A stretch of 64,000 bases of DNA from Microbacterium sp. 2FI (GTDB taxonomy: Bacteria > Actinomycetota > Actinomycetes > Actinomycetales > Microbacteriaceae). Position numbers and translations under genes: made by a program. Below the pieces are notes generated by a model that had not been told where the DNA came from, ran no database searches, and saw only the letters and a program-made list of their open reading frames with translations. Location of the stretch: positions 1 to 64,000 of the forward strand of contig NZ_SCMR01000011.1 of NCBI RefSeq assembly GCF_005502885.1, given 5' to 3'. Below, piece by piece: positions 43,573 to 51,869 of the stretch (positions are counted from its first letter, which is position 1; every line of letters starts with the position of its first letter).

Positions 43573-44141
43573 CAGCGGGCCTCCTCCGGCGTCAGGTGGT
43601 ACACGTGGAGCGCATCGGCGTTCGCGTCGCGCAGCACGAATCGCAGCCTTTCGCCGGCCGCGAGCCCGTGCTGCCGGGTGTCCATGACGACGTCGGTTCC
43701 CGCCGGGATGCACTCGCGCGCGATGACGTCGACTGTCTGCCGATGGACGGCGATGAGGCACCGCGATCCGTGCGCGTTCTCCGCCGACCACACCTCGATG
43801 TCTCGATAGGTTCCGAAGCCGCGCAGCGTCGACAGGTCGATCAACTGCTCCGATGCGAAGCCGGGGGGCGGTGAAAGCTCCTCGTAGTCCGAGCCCTCGC
43901 CCGACAGCAGCGTGATCAGCCGGTCGTCGGGCTCGACGCCCGCGGGAACGAGGGTGGCGTCCGGCGGGGTGTTCTCGAATCCCAGTGCTACGGCGATGAC
44001 TCCGCCGGCGACGAGAGCTCCGGCGGCGAACGCGATGATTGTCGACGGAGCAGTGAACCATCGTTGTCTGCGCGCGGTGGTGACGGTGTCGAGCGCGGCG
44101 TCGGACTCGGCGTCGGCCTCGACCTCAGGCGAGGGTTTCAT
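43572..44141 (-). CDS. Single-pass membrane protein under ECF promoter
   Basis: A 189-residue protein with a short cytosolic N-terminus, one membrane segment (about 34-54) and an extracytoplasmic domain carrying the WSAENAHGSRCL motif shared with the gene downstream. The start ATG at 44141 lies six bases from a -10-like element, so the transcript should be leaderless. No known family. It may be a surface component made in response to the ECF sigma factor, possibly a sensor of its anti-sigma system. Confidence 0.72.
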   Translation of the reverse strand: MKPSPEVEADAESDAALDTVTTARRQRWFTAPSTIIAFAAGALVAGGVIAVALGFENTPPDATLVPAGVEPDDRLITLLSGEGSDYEELSPPPGFASEQLIDLSTLRGFGTYRDIEVWSAENAHGSRCLIAVHRQTVDVIARECIPAGTDVVMDTRQHGLAAGERLRFVLRDANADALHVYHLTPEEAR

Positions 44142-44147
44142 ACCTCT

Positions 44148-44176
44148 TAATGTCCGCGAACCGCGATTCGGTTCCC
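44148..44176 (-). promoter_or_regulatory. ECF-type promoter, leftward
   Basis: Read on the minus strand: GGGAACC (complement of 44170-44176) as -35, a 16-base spacer, and ACATTA (complement of 44148-44153) as -10-like element, then six bases to the ATG at 44141. GGGAAC is a usual -35 of ECF promoters. The same layout, base for base in the conserved parts, is on the other strand at 44233-44261. Confidence 0.7.
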
Positions 44177-44232
44177 ACGCGCGTGAGTAGCATCGGCTTC
44201 GTGCTGCAGGAGCGTCGCGAGTGCAGCAGGTC

Positions 44233-44261
44233 GGGAACCTTCTCGCGCGGTGCGGACATTA
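44233..44261 (+). promoter_or_regulatory. ECF-type promoter of sigma gene (autoregulated)
   Basis: GGGAACC at 44233-44239, a 16-base spacer and ACATTA at 44256-44261, then six bases to the sigma ATG at 44268. Conserved bases continue on both sides (GCGG before ACATTA, GGT before ATG) and match the leftward promoter. This supports autoregulation by the sigma factor and a leaderless transcript, and decides the ATG at 44268 over the GTG at 44250. Confidence 0.72.
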
Positions 44262-44267
44262 CAGGGT

Positions 44268-44801
44268 ATGAGCGATGACGACGCCTCGGACTGGCTGGCG
44301 GTCCGTTCCGGTGACCCGGTGGCCCTCGCCGCGCTGTTCGACCGGCACGAGGCGCGGCTCTTCCGCCATGCACGGCGCCTTCTCACGGCGCGCGAGGATG
44401 CGAAGGATGCCGTCACCATCGCGTTCTTCGAGCTCTGGCGCAAGCGGGCCTCGGTTCGGCTGGTGGACGGGTCGCCGCTGCCCTGGCTGCTCAACACGGT
44501 GTCGTTCGCCGCGCGCAACCTCGAGCGATCCAGCCGCCGCTATCGGACGCTGATCGCTCGCGCGCCGCGCGCAGATGAGGTCGGAGAGCTCACCGGCAGC
44601 GACGAGAGCGGGGTGCTCGCGGCACTCAGACGCCTGCCCGCCCGCGAACAGAGCGTGGTGGTGCTGCGGGTTCTCGAGGGCTACCCGGAACTCGAGACCG
44701 CACAGACTCTGGGAATTCCGGTCGGGACGGTCAAGTCCCGACTCGCCCGGGCGCGAGCGAAGCTCCGCGATGAGATCACGGCAATGGAGGCATCATCATG
44801 A
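44268..44801 (+). CDS. ECF (group IV) RNA polymerase sigma factor
   Basis: A 177-residue sigma factor with region 2 (AALFDRHEARLFRHARRLLTAREDAKDAVTIAFFELWRKR, about 20-65) and region 4 (LAALRRLPAREQSVVVLRVLEGYPELETAQTLGIPVGTVKSRLARARAKLRDE, about 115-170). There is no SnoaL or other C-terminal domain. Starting at 44268 matches the promoter geometry. Its stop overlaps the next gene (ATGA), which encodes a membrane protein in the position normally held by the anti-sigma factor. Confidence 0.9.
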   Translation: MSDDDASDWLAVRSGDPVALAALFDRHEARLFRHARRLLTAREDAKDAVTIAFFELWRKRASVRLVDGSPLPWLLNTVSFAARNLERSSRRYRTLIARAPRADEVGELTGSDESGVLAALRRLPAREQSVVVLRVLEGYPELETAQTLGIPVGTVKSRLARARAKLRDEITAMEASS

Positions 44802-45997
44802 GCGCCGGCGAAGGCCTCACACCCCGCGAGCGCAGCGAGATGCGCGATCTGGTGCTCGCGGGAACGCAGCGCATCCATCCGTCGGACGGTCGGCGCACGC
44901 AGTTCATCGCGGCGGGTGTCGCCCTGGTTCTCGTGGGAGCGGTAGCCGGAGGCGTGCTGACCGCAGCCCTCGGCCAGAGCGAACGGCCTGCTCCGTTCGC
45001 GTCGGGTGAAGGCCGACCGGCGGGGGCGGTCCCGACAGCGGGGACGGCGCCTGAGGTCGTGCCGACCGATGTCGATCCGCAGGTGTGGATCGACTCCCTT
45101 CCCGATGGCGAGCCGCCGCTCACGCCCTACGCCCACGACGGCGTGCTGCATGTCTCGGGCACCGAGATCGTGCCGTCGTTCGAGGTCGGCGCGATCGAGG
45201 TCGCAGGTTCGACGGTCATCGTCGGCGGCGGTGCGCGGGACGGCGTTCCCGCGAGCTGGTGGCTGGTCGACGGTGATGCTCTCGTACCGTTCCCTGCGAC
45301 GCAGGAGTACTACCCCTCGCTGAGCGCCGACGGCTCGATCATCTTCTGGCAGGAGAAGCGGAGTGCCGACACGACGACCTTCGTGATGTGGGACGTCGCG
45401 ACGAACCAGGAGCTGGCGACCCACACGGTCGACGGCGACTTCGACACGAGCAACCGCCTGCACATCATCGGGGTCGACGCCGACGGCATCGCGTACTGGG
45501 TGAACGAGTCGAGCGATCCGCCCGTGTGGCGCTGGGATGTGCGCAACGGCGTCGTCGAGCCCACCGATCTGCCGTTCGAGAGCAGGAAAGCCTTCAGCGA
45601 GCAGGCCGACCCGATTCCCGAGGTGTGGCGAGGATTCGAAGACAATTACGTCTCACCCGACGGCACCCGTGAGATCTTCACCGACACGCAGCTGCGGGTG
45701 CGGCCGCTCGGGTCGAGCGCAGCCGACGAGATCACGACTCTGCAGTTGCCGGAAGGGGTTCCCGGCGAGCCGCTGTGGCGTGCCTACACCGATCGCGGCG
45801 CGACCGCGTGGTGGGAGACGAACGAGACCATCCTGCTCATCGCCCAGGTCGACGAGCATGCCACCCTCGTGCGCTGCTGGGCGACTGGCGGCGCGTGCGA
45901 GCGGGTGTTCGACCTCGGCGCCCACGCCGCGGGGTACACGGACCCGCCGGAGTGGCAGCAGGACTGGGTTCTCGGCATGGTTCCGGTGCGCGGCTAG
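44798..45997 (+). CDS. Single-pass membrane protein, possible anti-sigma/propeller
   Basis: A 399-residue protein: a cytosolic N-terminus of about 33 residues (GLTPRERSEMRDLVLAGTQRI), one membrane segment (about 36-58) and a large outer domain rich in repeated strand patterns (WWLVDGDALVPF, VMWDVATNQELATH, WRWDVRNGVVEP), resembling a beta propeller. It is co-translated with the sigma factor. The short cytosolic part lacks a zinc anti-sigma HxxxCxxC motif, so an anti-sigma role is only inferred from position. Its stop overlaps the convergent TetR gene's stop. Confidence 0.68.
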   Translation: MSAGEGLTPRERSEMRDLVLAGTQRIHPSDGRRTQFIAAGVALVLVGAVAGGVLTAALGQSERPAPFASGEGRPAGAVPTAGTAPEVVPTDVDPQVWIDSLPDGEPPLTPYAHDGVLHVSGTEIVPSFEVGAIEVAGSTVIVGGGARDGVPASWWLVDGDALVPFPATQEYYPSLSADGSIIFWQEKRSADTTTFVMWDVATNQELATHTVDGDFDTSNRLHIIGVDADGIAYWVNESSDPPVWRWDVRNGVVEPTDLPFESRKAFSEQADPIPEVWRGFEDNYVSPDGTREIFTDTQLRVRPLGSSAADEITTLQLPEGVPGEPLWRAYTDRGATAWWETNETILLIAQVDEHATLVRCWATGGACERVFDLGAHAAGYTDPPEWQQDWVLGMVPVRG

Positions 45998-46611
45998 GAC
46001 CCGGGGGAGCGGAGCCCGTCGAGCACGACGGTGAGGATGCCGCGGGCGAGCGCGTCGCGATCGATCGGGCCGCCGGGGCGATACCACTCGACGACCGAGT
46101 TGATCATGCCGAAGATGAGTCTCGTCGCGATGGCCGCGTCGACGTCGGCGCGGATCCAGCCCTCGGACTGCGCGCCGGCGACCAGCGCGGCGACGCGCGC
46201 GTCGAAGACGCGCCGGCGCTCGAGCGCCTGCTGCTCGGTCGCGCTGTTGCCGCGGACGCGCAGCAGCAGCGTCACCTCGGGGAGGTGGTCGATGAGCACC
46301 TCGACGGCGCCCGCGATCACATCGCGCAGGCGCTCGGCGTCGGACTCTGCGCGGAGTTCGGCCTCGTCGAGCACTCCTTCCAGCGCAGTCAGTGCCGAGT
46401 CGAGCGCGAGCGCGAGCAGCTCATCCTTCGAGGCGAAGTGGTGGTACAGCGCCGACTTCGTGAGCCCCAGGCGCTCGGCGAGATCGGCGACCGAGGTCGC
46501 GTCGTAGCCCTGCTCGTTGAACAGCTGCACGGCGACCGCGAGCACCTGGTCGCGGTCGTAGCCGGGGCGGCCGCGCCGCGCACCCGCGGGCGCCGTCGTC
46601 TCACTCGTCAT
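45994..46611 (-). CDS. TetR regulator of the phenylacetate genes (PaaR-like)
   Basis: A 205-residue TetR protein. The HTH is around residues 34-53 (TSVADLAERLGLTKSALYHHFASKDELLALA); the C-terminal part (LIFGMINSVVEWYRPGG) is like acyl-CoA-responsive TetR regulators. It is divergent from the paa operon, and an operator-like sequence (46667-46684) in the gap recurs before paaA. By analogy with PaaR it would repress until phenylacetyl-CoA binds. ATG at 46611; upstream extension is leader. Confidence 0.83.
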   Translation of the reverse strand: MTSETTAPAGARRGRPGYDRDQVLAVAVQLFNEQGYDATSVADLAERLGLTKSALYHHFASKDELLALALDSALTALEGVLDEAELRAESDAERLRDVIAGAVEVLIDHLPEVTLLLRVRGNSATEQQALERRRVFDARVAALVAGAQSEGWIRADVDAAIATRLIFGMINSVVEWYRPGGPIDRDALARGILTVVLDGLRSPGS

Positions 46612-46666
46612 CACGACAGTCTCGCACTGCCCCTGCTTGCCTGTCCTCGACGCGTCTGGCATCATT

Positions 46667-46684
46667 ACTGAACGATCGGTTTGG
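46667..46684. promoter_or_regulatory. Candidate PaaR operator, first copy
   Basis: ACTGAACGATCGGTTTGG lies between the divergent TetR gene and the first paa gene, 17 bases before the latter's ATG. Its first 12 bases (with one variable position, ACTGAACGnTCG) recur at 50810-50827 before paaA. The core AACGATCGGTT is an imperfect palindrome. Confidence 0.55.
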
Positions 46685-46701
46685 AAAGATTGAGGATGAC
46701 G

Positions 46702-47439
46702 ATGTCCGAGCGTCTGACGACGCAGTGGAGCGATGACCGCGTCGTCGCGACCCTCGATCGGCCGTCGACCCGCAACGCGATCGACCAACAGACGATCGAC
46801 GAGCTCCACGCGTTGTGCGCCGAGCTCGAGTCAGAGCCGCGGGTCTTGATCCTCACCGGCGCCGGCGGTGTCTTCGCCTCGGGCGCCGACATCGCCCAGC
46901 TGCGCGAGCGCACCGCCGCAGATGCGCTCGCGGGCATCAACACGACGGCGTTCCGGCGCATCCGCGAGCTTCCGATGCCCGTCATCGCCGCGATCGACGG
47001 CTATGCGCTCGGCGGCGGCGCCGAGCTCGCGTATGCCGCCGACATCCGCGTCGGCTCGCCGACCCTGAAGATCGGCAACCCTGAGACGGGGCTCGGCATC
47101 ATCGCCGCCGCAGGCGCCACGTGGCGTCTGCCTGAGATCGTCGGCGAGGCGCGCGCCGCCGAGCTGCTGCTCACCGGCCGCATCCTCGACGCCGACACCG
47201 CCCTCGCGTGGGGGCTGGTCTCCGCGGTCGGCCCCGCAGACAGCCTGCTCGCCGAAGCCCACGCGATCGCCGATCGCATCGTCGCCAACGACCCGCTCGC
47301 GACGATGCACACCAAGCGCGCACTGCTGGCTCCCGCGAGCGCGCACCCCACCATCGAGCTCGAGCTGCAGGCCGAGTTGTTCGAGAGCCCCGAGAAGCAC
47401 CGCCGCATGACGGCGTTCCTCGAGAAGAGGGCGCGATGA
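46702..47439 (+). CDS. Enoyl-CoA hydratase, PaaF-like
   Basis: A 245-residue crotonase-family protein: DRPSTRNAIDQQTIDEL, the oxyanion-hole loop GAGGVFASGADIAQL and EIGNPETGLGIIAAAGATWRLPE with the catalytic Glu expected for hydratases. In phenylacetate catabolism PaaF hydrates 2,3-didehydroadipyl-CoA. Start ATG at 46702 has GAGG six bases ahead; an alternative ATG is at 46696. ATGA overlap with the next gene. Confidence 0.85.
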   Translation: MSERLTTQWSDDRVVATLDRPSTRNAIDQQTIDELHALCAELESEPRVLILTGAGGVFASGADIAQLRERTAADALAGINTTAFRRIRELPMPVIAAIDGYALGGGAELAYAADIRVGSPTLKIGNPETGLGIIAAAGATWRLPEIVGEARAAELLLTGRILDADTALAWGLVSAVGPADSLLAEAHAIADRIVANDPLATMHTKRALLAPASAHPTIELELQAELFESPEKHRRMTAFLEKRAR

Positions 47440-48305
47440 CGCCGGATGCCGCGACCGACGTGCCCGACCGCGTCGGCGTGCTGGGCGGCGGGCGCATGGG
47501 CGCGGGGATCGCGCACGCGTTCCTGCTCGCCGGTTGCCGCGTGACGGTCGTCGAGCGCGACGACGACGCGGCGGTGGCGGCAGCCGACCGCGTGCGCGAA
47601 TCGCTCGCGCGATCGGTCGAGCGCGGCGCGACGGCCCGCGATGCCGCCGATCTCGACAGCGCGATCGCCGTCTCGGTCGACCCGTCGGCGTTCGCCGATT
47701 GCGCGCTGGTGATCGAGGCGGTTCCCGAAGACCGCGCCCTCAAAACCGACGCCCTCCGCCGTGTCGAAGACTCCATTGCGTCCGACGCGATCCTTGCGAG
47801 CAACACGTCGTCGATCTCGATCGACGACCTCGCGGCGTCGCTGGCGCACCCGGGGCGCTTCCTCGGCCTGCACTTCTTCAACCCTGTGCCCGCGTCGACC
47901 CTCGTCGAGGTCGTGATGGGTTCGGCATCCGACCCCGCGCTCGCCGATGCCGCGCGTGGGTGGGTGTCCGCCATCGGCAAGACCCCGATCGTCGTCCGAG
48001 ACGCACCGGGGTTCGCGTCGAGCCGGCTCGGCGTCGCGCTCGCGCTCGAAGCGATCCGCATGGTCGAGCAGGGCGTGGCCTCGGCAGAAGACATCGATCG
48101 GGCGATGGAGCTCGGGTATCGGCATCCGATGGGCCCCTTGCGCACGACCGACATCGTCGGACTCGACGTGCGCTTGGGGATCGCCGAAGAGCTCCAGGCC
48201 GCGCTCGGCGAGCGGTTCGCGCCGCCCGCGCTGCTGCGGCAGATGGTCGCCGAGGGCCGGCTCGGACGCAAGAGCGGCAGCGGATTCTACGAATGGAGCG
48301 AGTGA
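47436..48305 (+). CDS. 3-hydroxyacyl-CoA dehydrogenase, PaaH-like
   Basis: A 289-residue NAD-dependent enzyme. The Rossmann motif is VGVLGGGRMGAGIAHAF near residue 13; SNTSSISI and HFFNPVP (catalytic His and Asn) follow, and Glu in VVRDAPGF region helps. It would oxidise 3-hydroxyadipyl-CoA to 3-oxoadipyl-CoA. Short single-domain length fits HBDH-type enzymes. It overlaps both neighbours (ATGA, then TGATG), so the segment is translationally coupled. Confidence 0.87.
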   Translation: MTPDAATDVPDRVGVLGGGRMGAGIAHAFLLAGCRVTVVERDDDAAVAAADRVRESLARSVERGATARDAADLDSAIAVSVDPSAFADCALVIEAVPEDRALKTDALRRVEDSIASDAILASNTSSISIDDLAASLAHPGRFLGLHFFNPVPASTLVEVVMGSASDPALADAARGWVSAIGKTPIVVRDAPGFASSRLGVALALEAIRMVEQGVASAEDIDRAMELGYRHPMGPLRTTDIVGLDVRLGIAEELQAALGERFAPPALLRQMVAEGRLGRKSGSGFYEWSE

Positions 48306-50383
48306 TGGTGGATGTGCTTCCGAGCTACGTGCGGGACACGTGGTGGCAGCCGGCCGATGACCGTGATGCCGCGGTCGTGCGGGACTCGTCGACGGGTGAG
48401 ACCGTCGCGCGCGTGAGCACGGCGGGCCTCGATCTCGCGGGTGCCCTCGACCACGCCCGCACCGTCGGCCAGCGTTCGCTCGGCGCGTTGACGTTCCACC
48501 AGCGCGCCGTGCTGCTGAAGAAGTTCGCCGTCACCCTGACCGCCAGCAAGCAGGAGCTCTACGATCTGTCGAAGAAGGCCGGGTCGACCGAGCGCGATTC
48601 GCTGAACGACGTCGACGGCGGGATCGGCGTGCTGTTCACCTACTCGTCGAAGGGCCGGCGCGAGCTGCCGAACGCGACGGTGTACGTCGACGGACCCGCC
48701 GAGCCGCTCTCGAAGGACGGGACATTCCTCGGACGGCATGTGTTCACGCGCCTGCCCGGCGTCGCCGTGCAGATCAACGCCTTCAACTTCCCGATGTGGG
48801 GCGCGCTCGAGAAGTTCGCGCCAGCCTTCCTCGCGGGCGTTCCCACGCTCGTCAAACCCGCGACGCCGACCGGCTACATCGCCGAGGCATGGGTGCGGAT
48901 GCTCGTCGAAGCCGGAGACCTTCCCGCGGGATCGCTGCAGCTGGTGAGCGGTGGCGTTCCCGACCTCTTCGACCACCTCGGGCTCGGCGATCTGGTGGGC
49001 TTCACCGGCAGCGCGTCGACGGCCGAGCGCCTGCGGGCGAAGGCCGCGTACGGCGTGCGGTTCACGAGCGAGACCGACTCGATCAACGCGTCGGTGCTCG
49101 GGCCGGACGCGACCCCCGAGACCCCGGAATTCGATGCGTACGTCAAGCAGCTGCTGGTCGAGCTGACGACGAAGGCGGGGCAGAAGTGCACGGCGATCAG
49201 GCGGGCCATCGTTCCCGTGGGCACGGTCGATGCGCTCGTCGAGGCGCTCCGGGCGAAGATCGACGAGCGCGTGGTCCTGGGCGACCCGCGCGCTGAGGGC
49301 GTCACAATGGGGCCACTCGTCTCGCTCGACCAGCGCGACGAAGTGCTCGGCCAGGTCGAACGGCTGCAGGATGCCGGGGGCACGCTCCTGCTCGGCTCGA
49401 CCGCAGCCCCCGAGATCGTCCGCGAAGACGGCTCGCGGGGCGATGCTCCAGACGGAGCGTTCGTCGCGCCGATCCTCGTCGGGTTCGCCGACGCCACGAC
49501 CGCGGCTGTGCACGACACCGAGGCGTTCGGCCCGGTCGCGAGCGTGCTCACGTACCGGACGGTCGCCGAGGCCGCCGACCTCGTAGACCTCGGCGGCGGG
49601 TCCCTCGTGACGAGTGTCGCGACGAACGATCCGGGCGTCGCGGTCGAGCTGCTCTCGCGCATCGGAGCGTTCAACGGCCGCGTGCTCTTCCTCAGCCGCG
49701 AGAACGCCCGCACCTCGACCGGTCACGGTGCACCCGTGCCACACCTCGTGCACGGCGGCCCGGGTCGCGCCGGCGGCGGTGAAGAGCTCGGCGGCATCCG
49801 TGCGGTGCTTCACCACATGCAACGCACCGCGGTGCAGGGCTCGCCCGAGATGCTCACGGCCCTCACCGGGGTCTGGCACGAGGGCGCGCGCTCGGAGCCC
49901 GGGGGTCGGCATCCGTTCCGCAAGTCCCTCGTCGACCTGCGGATCGGCGACCAGGTCGTCTCGGCGTCGCGCGAGGTCTCGTTGGACGACATCGAGACGT
50001 TCGCGCACTTCACCGGCGACACGTTCTACGCGCACATGGACGAGGCCGCGGCAGCCGCCAACCCGTTCTTCCCGGGGCGGGTCGCCCACGGGTATCTGCT
50101 CGTCTCGTGGGCTGCCGGGCTCTTCGTCGACCCCGATCCCGGTCCGGTGCTCGCCAACTACGGCCTCGAGAACCTGCGGTTCATCACGCCGGTGTCGCCG
50201 GACGACGAGATCCGCGTGGTGCTGACCGCGAAGCAGATCACGCCCCGCGAGACCGACGAGTACGGCGAAGTGCGATGGGATGCCGTCATCCGCAACCAGC
50301 GCGACGAGGTCGTCGCCACCTACGACGTGCTGACGCTCGTCGCAAAGACCGACGCACCGGCCGCGGAAGAGACGGCCGCGTGA
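48305..50383 (+). CDS. paaZ: PaaZ, ring-opening hydrolase/aldehyde dehydrogenase fusion
   Basis: A 692-residue bifunctional enzyme. The N-terminal aldehyde dehydrogenase domain (1-520) has Glu256 (TSETDSI) and nucleophile Cys295 (AGQKCTAI), the same positions as in E. coli PaaZ. The C-terminal MaoC hydratase domain (about 540-685) has FTGDTFYAHMDE and FFPGRVAHGYL. It hydrolyses the oxepin-CoA ring and oxidises the resulting semialdehyde to 3-oxo-5,6-dehydrosuberyl-CoA. The length is normal. ATG overlaps the preceding stop by one base. Confidence 0.93.
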   Translation: MVDVLPSYVRDTWWQPADDRDAAVVRDSSTGETVARVSTAGLDLAGALDHARTVGQRSLGALTFHQRAVLLKKFAVTLTASKQELYDLSKKAGSTERDSLNDVDGGIGVLFTYSSKGRRELPNATVYVDGPAEPLSKDGTFLGRHVFTRLPGVAVQINAFNFPMWGALEKFAPAFLAGVPTLVKPATPTGYIAEAWVRMLVEAGDLPAGSLQLVSGGVPDLFDHLGLGDLVGFTGSASTAERLRAKAAYGVRFTSETDSINASVLGPDATPETPEFDAYVKQLLVELTTKAGQKCTAIRRAIVPVGTVDALVEALRAKIDERVVLGDPRAEGVTMGPLVSLDQRDEVLGQVERLQDAGGTLLLGSTAAPEIVREDGSRGDAPDGAFVAPILVGFADATTAAVHDTEAFGPVASVLTYRTVAEAADLVDLGGGSLVTSVATNDPGVAVELLSRIGAFNGRVLFLSRENARTSTGHGAPVPHLVHGGPGRAGGGEELGGIRAVLHHMQRTAVQGSPEMLTALTGVWHEGARSEPGGRHPFRKSLVDLRIGDQVVSASREVSLDDIETFAHFTGDTFYAHMDEAAAAANPFFPGRVAHGYLLVSWAAGLFVDPDPGPVLANYGLENLRFITPVSPDDEIRVVLTAKQITPRETDEYGEVRWDAVIRNQRDEVVATYDVLTLVAKTDAPAAEETAA

Positions 50384-50793
50384 TGGTCCGGCTGATGATG
50401 CAGCGCGACCGGGCCTCTGCCGCGATGGGGATGCAGGTCGAGCAGGATGAACCGGGCCACGCCGTCGTGAGCATGCTCGTGCGAGACGACATGCTCAACG
50501 GCTTCGCGATCACCCACGGCGGCTTCGTCTTCGCGCTCGCCGACACGGCATTCGCGATCGCGTGCAACGAGGACGACCGCATCACGGTCGCCGCGGGCGC
50601 CGACATCTCGTTCCTGAAGTCGACGCACGCCGGGCAGACGCTCACTGCGACCGCACGCCGCCGGGTTGTCAGTGGCCGCACGGGTGTCTACGACGTCACC
50701 GTCACCGACGAGGGCGGCGACGTCGTCGCGGAGTACCGGGGGCGCTCGGTCGCAACCAGCAGGTCGCTTCGCGACGCGGTTGCCGGGCCGTGA
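50383..50793 (+). CDS. paaI: PaaI hotdog thioesterase
   Basis: A 136-residue hotdog-fold thioesterase: MLNGFAITHGGFVFALADTAFAIACN holds the HGG..D catalytic signature, and AGADISFLKSTHAGQTLTATA the substrate strand. PaaI relieves the pathway by hydrolysing dead-end ring-hydroxylated phenylacetyl-CoA. TGATG overlap with paaZ. It ends the first paa half-operon; a new promoter with an operator-like site follows. Confidence 0.88.
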   Translation: MVRLMMQRDRASAAMGMQVEQDEPGHAVVSMLVRDDMLNGFAITHGGFVFALADTAFAIACNEDDRITVAAGADISFLKSTHAGQTLTATARRRVVSGRTGVYDVTVTDEGGDVVAEYRGRSVATSRSLRDAVAGP

Positions 50794-50809
50794 TCGGCTC
50801 GGTAGACTA

Positions 50810-50827
50810 ACTGAACGCTCGTTCTGT
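50810..50827. promoter_or_regulatory. Candidate PaaR operator, second copy
   Basis: ACTGAACGCTCGTTCTGT, 17 bp downstream of the paaI stop, is a near-perfect palindrome (ACTGAACG/CGTTCTGT, one mismatch around a two-base centre). It shares the ACTGAACGnTCG core with the site at 46667. It lies 13 bases before the paaA start, with the ribosome site immediately after. Confidence 0.62.
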
Positions 50828-50840
50828 AAAGGAGTCGATG

Positions 50841-51869
50841 ATGACTGTTCTCGAGCAAGAGACCTTCGACGCGCTCATCGCGGCCGAGCAGCGCATCGAG
50901 CCCCGCGACTGGATGCCCGAGGCGTATCGGAAGACCCTGATCCGGCAGATCTCGCAGCACGCGCACTCCGAGATCATCGGGATGCAGCCCGAGGGCAACT
51001 GGATCACGCGCGCCCCGAGTCTCAAGCGCAAGGCGATCCTGATGGCGAAGGTGCAGGACGAGGCGGGCCACGGGCTGTACCTGTACTCGGCGGCGCAGAC
51101 CCTCGGCATCACGCGCGACGAGATGACCGAACAGCTGATCTCAGGCCGCGCGAAGTACTCGTCGATCTTCAACTACCCGACGCCGACGTGGGCCGACATG
51201 GGAGCGATCGGCTGGCTCGTGGACGGCGCCGCGATCTGCAACCAGGTGCCGCTGTGCCGCGCGTCGTACGGACCCTACGGCCGCGCGATGGTGCGCGTGT
51301 GCAAGGAGGAGTCGTTCCACCAGCGGCAGGGGTTCGAGATCCTGCTCGCGCTCATGCAGGGGACGCCGGCGCAGCGCGAGATGGCGCAGGACGCCGTGAA
51401 CCGCTGGTACTGGCCCTCGCTCATGATGTTCGGGCCGCCCGACGATTCGTCGCCCAACTCGGCGCAGTCGATGGCGTGGAAGATCAAGCGGTTCTCCAAC
51501 GACGAGCTGCGCCAGCGGTTCATCGGGATGCTGGTTCCCCAGGCCGAGGTGCTGGGCGTGACGCTGCCGGATCCCGAGCTGCGGTGGGACGAGGCATCGG
51601 GCCGATGGCACATGAGCGAGATCGATTGGACCGAGTTCCATGAGGTGCTCGCCGGGCGCGGACCGATGAATGCGGAGCGGCTGCGCGCGCGGCGCGACGC
51701 GCACGAGGACGGCGCGTGGGTGCGTGAGGCGGCGGCGGAGTATGCGCGGCGGCGGGCCTTTCCCGGGTCGCTGAGCGAGCGCAGCGAGACGAAGCGCGAC
51801 GTCCCAGCGGATGAACGGGGCGTTTCGTCTCGCTTCGCTCGCTCAACGACCGCAGCCGAGGTGGCGTGA
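50841..51869 (+). CDS. paaA: Phenylacetyl-CoA epoxidase catalytic subunit PaaA
   Basis: A 342-residue diiron oxygenase (phenylacetyl-CoA 1,2-epoxidase). Ferritin-like diiron ligands are visible: [14 protein letters not shown] (ExxH) and [10 protein letters not shown] (ExxH), with YPTPTWADM between. The last 36 or so residues (from [14 protein letters not shown]) are not PaaA-like and are encoded by a palindromic repeat at 51767-51850. AAGGAG at 50829-50834 favours ATG 50841, although ATG 50838 is equally open. TGATG overlap with paaB. Confidence 0.93.
   Translation: MTVLEQETFDALIAAEQRIEPRDWMPEAYRKTLIRQISQHAHSEIIGMQPEGNWITRAPSLKRKAILMAKVQDEAGHGLYLYSAAQTLGITRDEMTEQLISGRAKYSSIFNYPTPTWADMGAIGWLVDGAAICNQVPLCRASYGPYGRAMVRVCKEESFHQRQGFEILLALMQGTPAQREMAQDAVNRWYWPSLMMFGPPDDSSPNSAQSMAWKIKRFSNDELRQRFIGMLVPQAEVLGVTLPDPELRWDEASGRWHMSEIDWTEFHEVLAGRGPMNAERLRARRDAHEDGAWVREAAAEYARRRAFPGSLSERSETKRDVPADERGVSSRFARSTTAAEVA
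51767..51850. repeat. Palindromic repeat encoding the PaaA tail
   Basis: Two 30-base arms, 51767-51796 and 51821-51850, are reverse complements at 27 of 30 positions around a 24-base loop. The arms contain the word GAGCGAGCGCAGCGAGACG and its relative CGTCTCGCTTCGCTCGCTC. They lie in frame at the end of paaA, adding about 28 codons. The shape is that of a dispersed REP-like or MITE-like palindrome that has settled in a coding end. Confidence 0.75.

Noticed and set aside
48287..50089. 600-codon minus-strand ORF opposite paaZ
   Set aside because: Shadow frame; paaZ has Glu256 and Cys295 and both domains.
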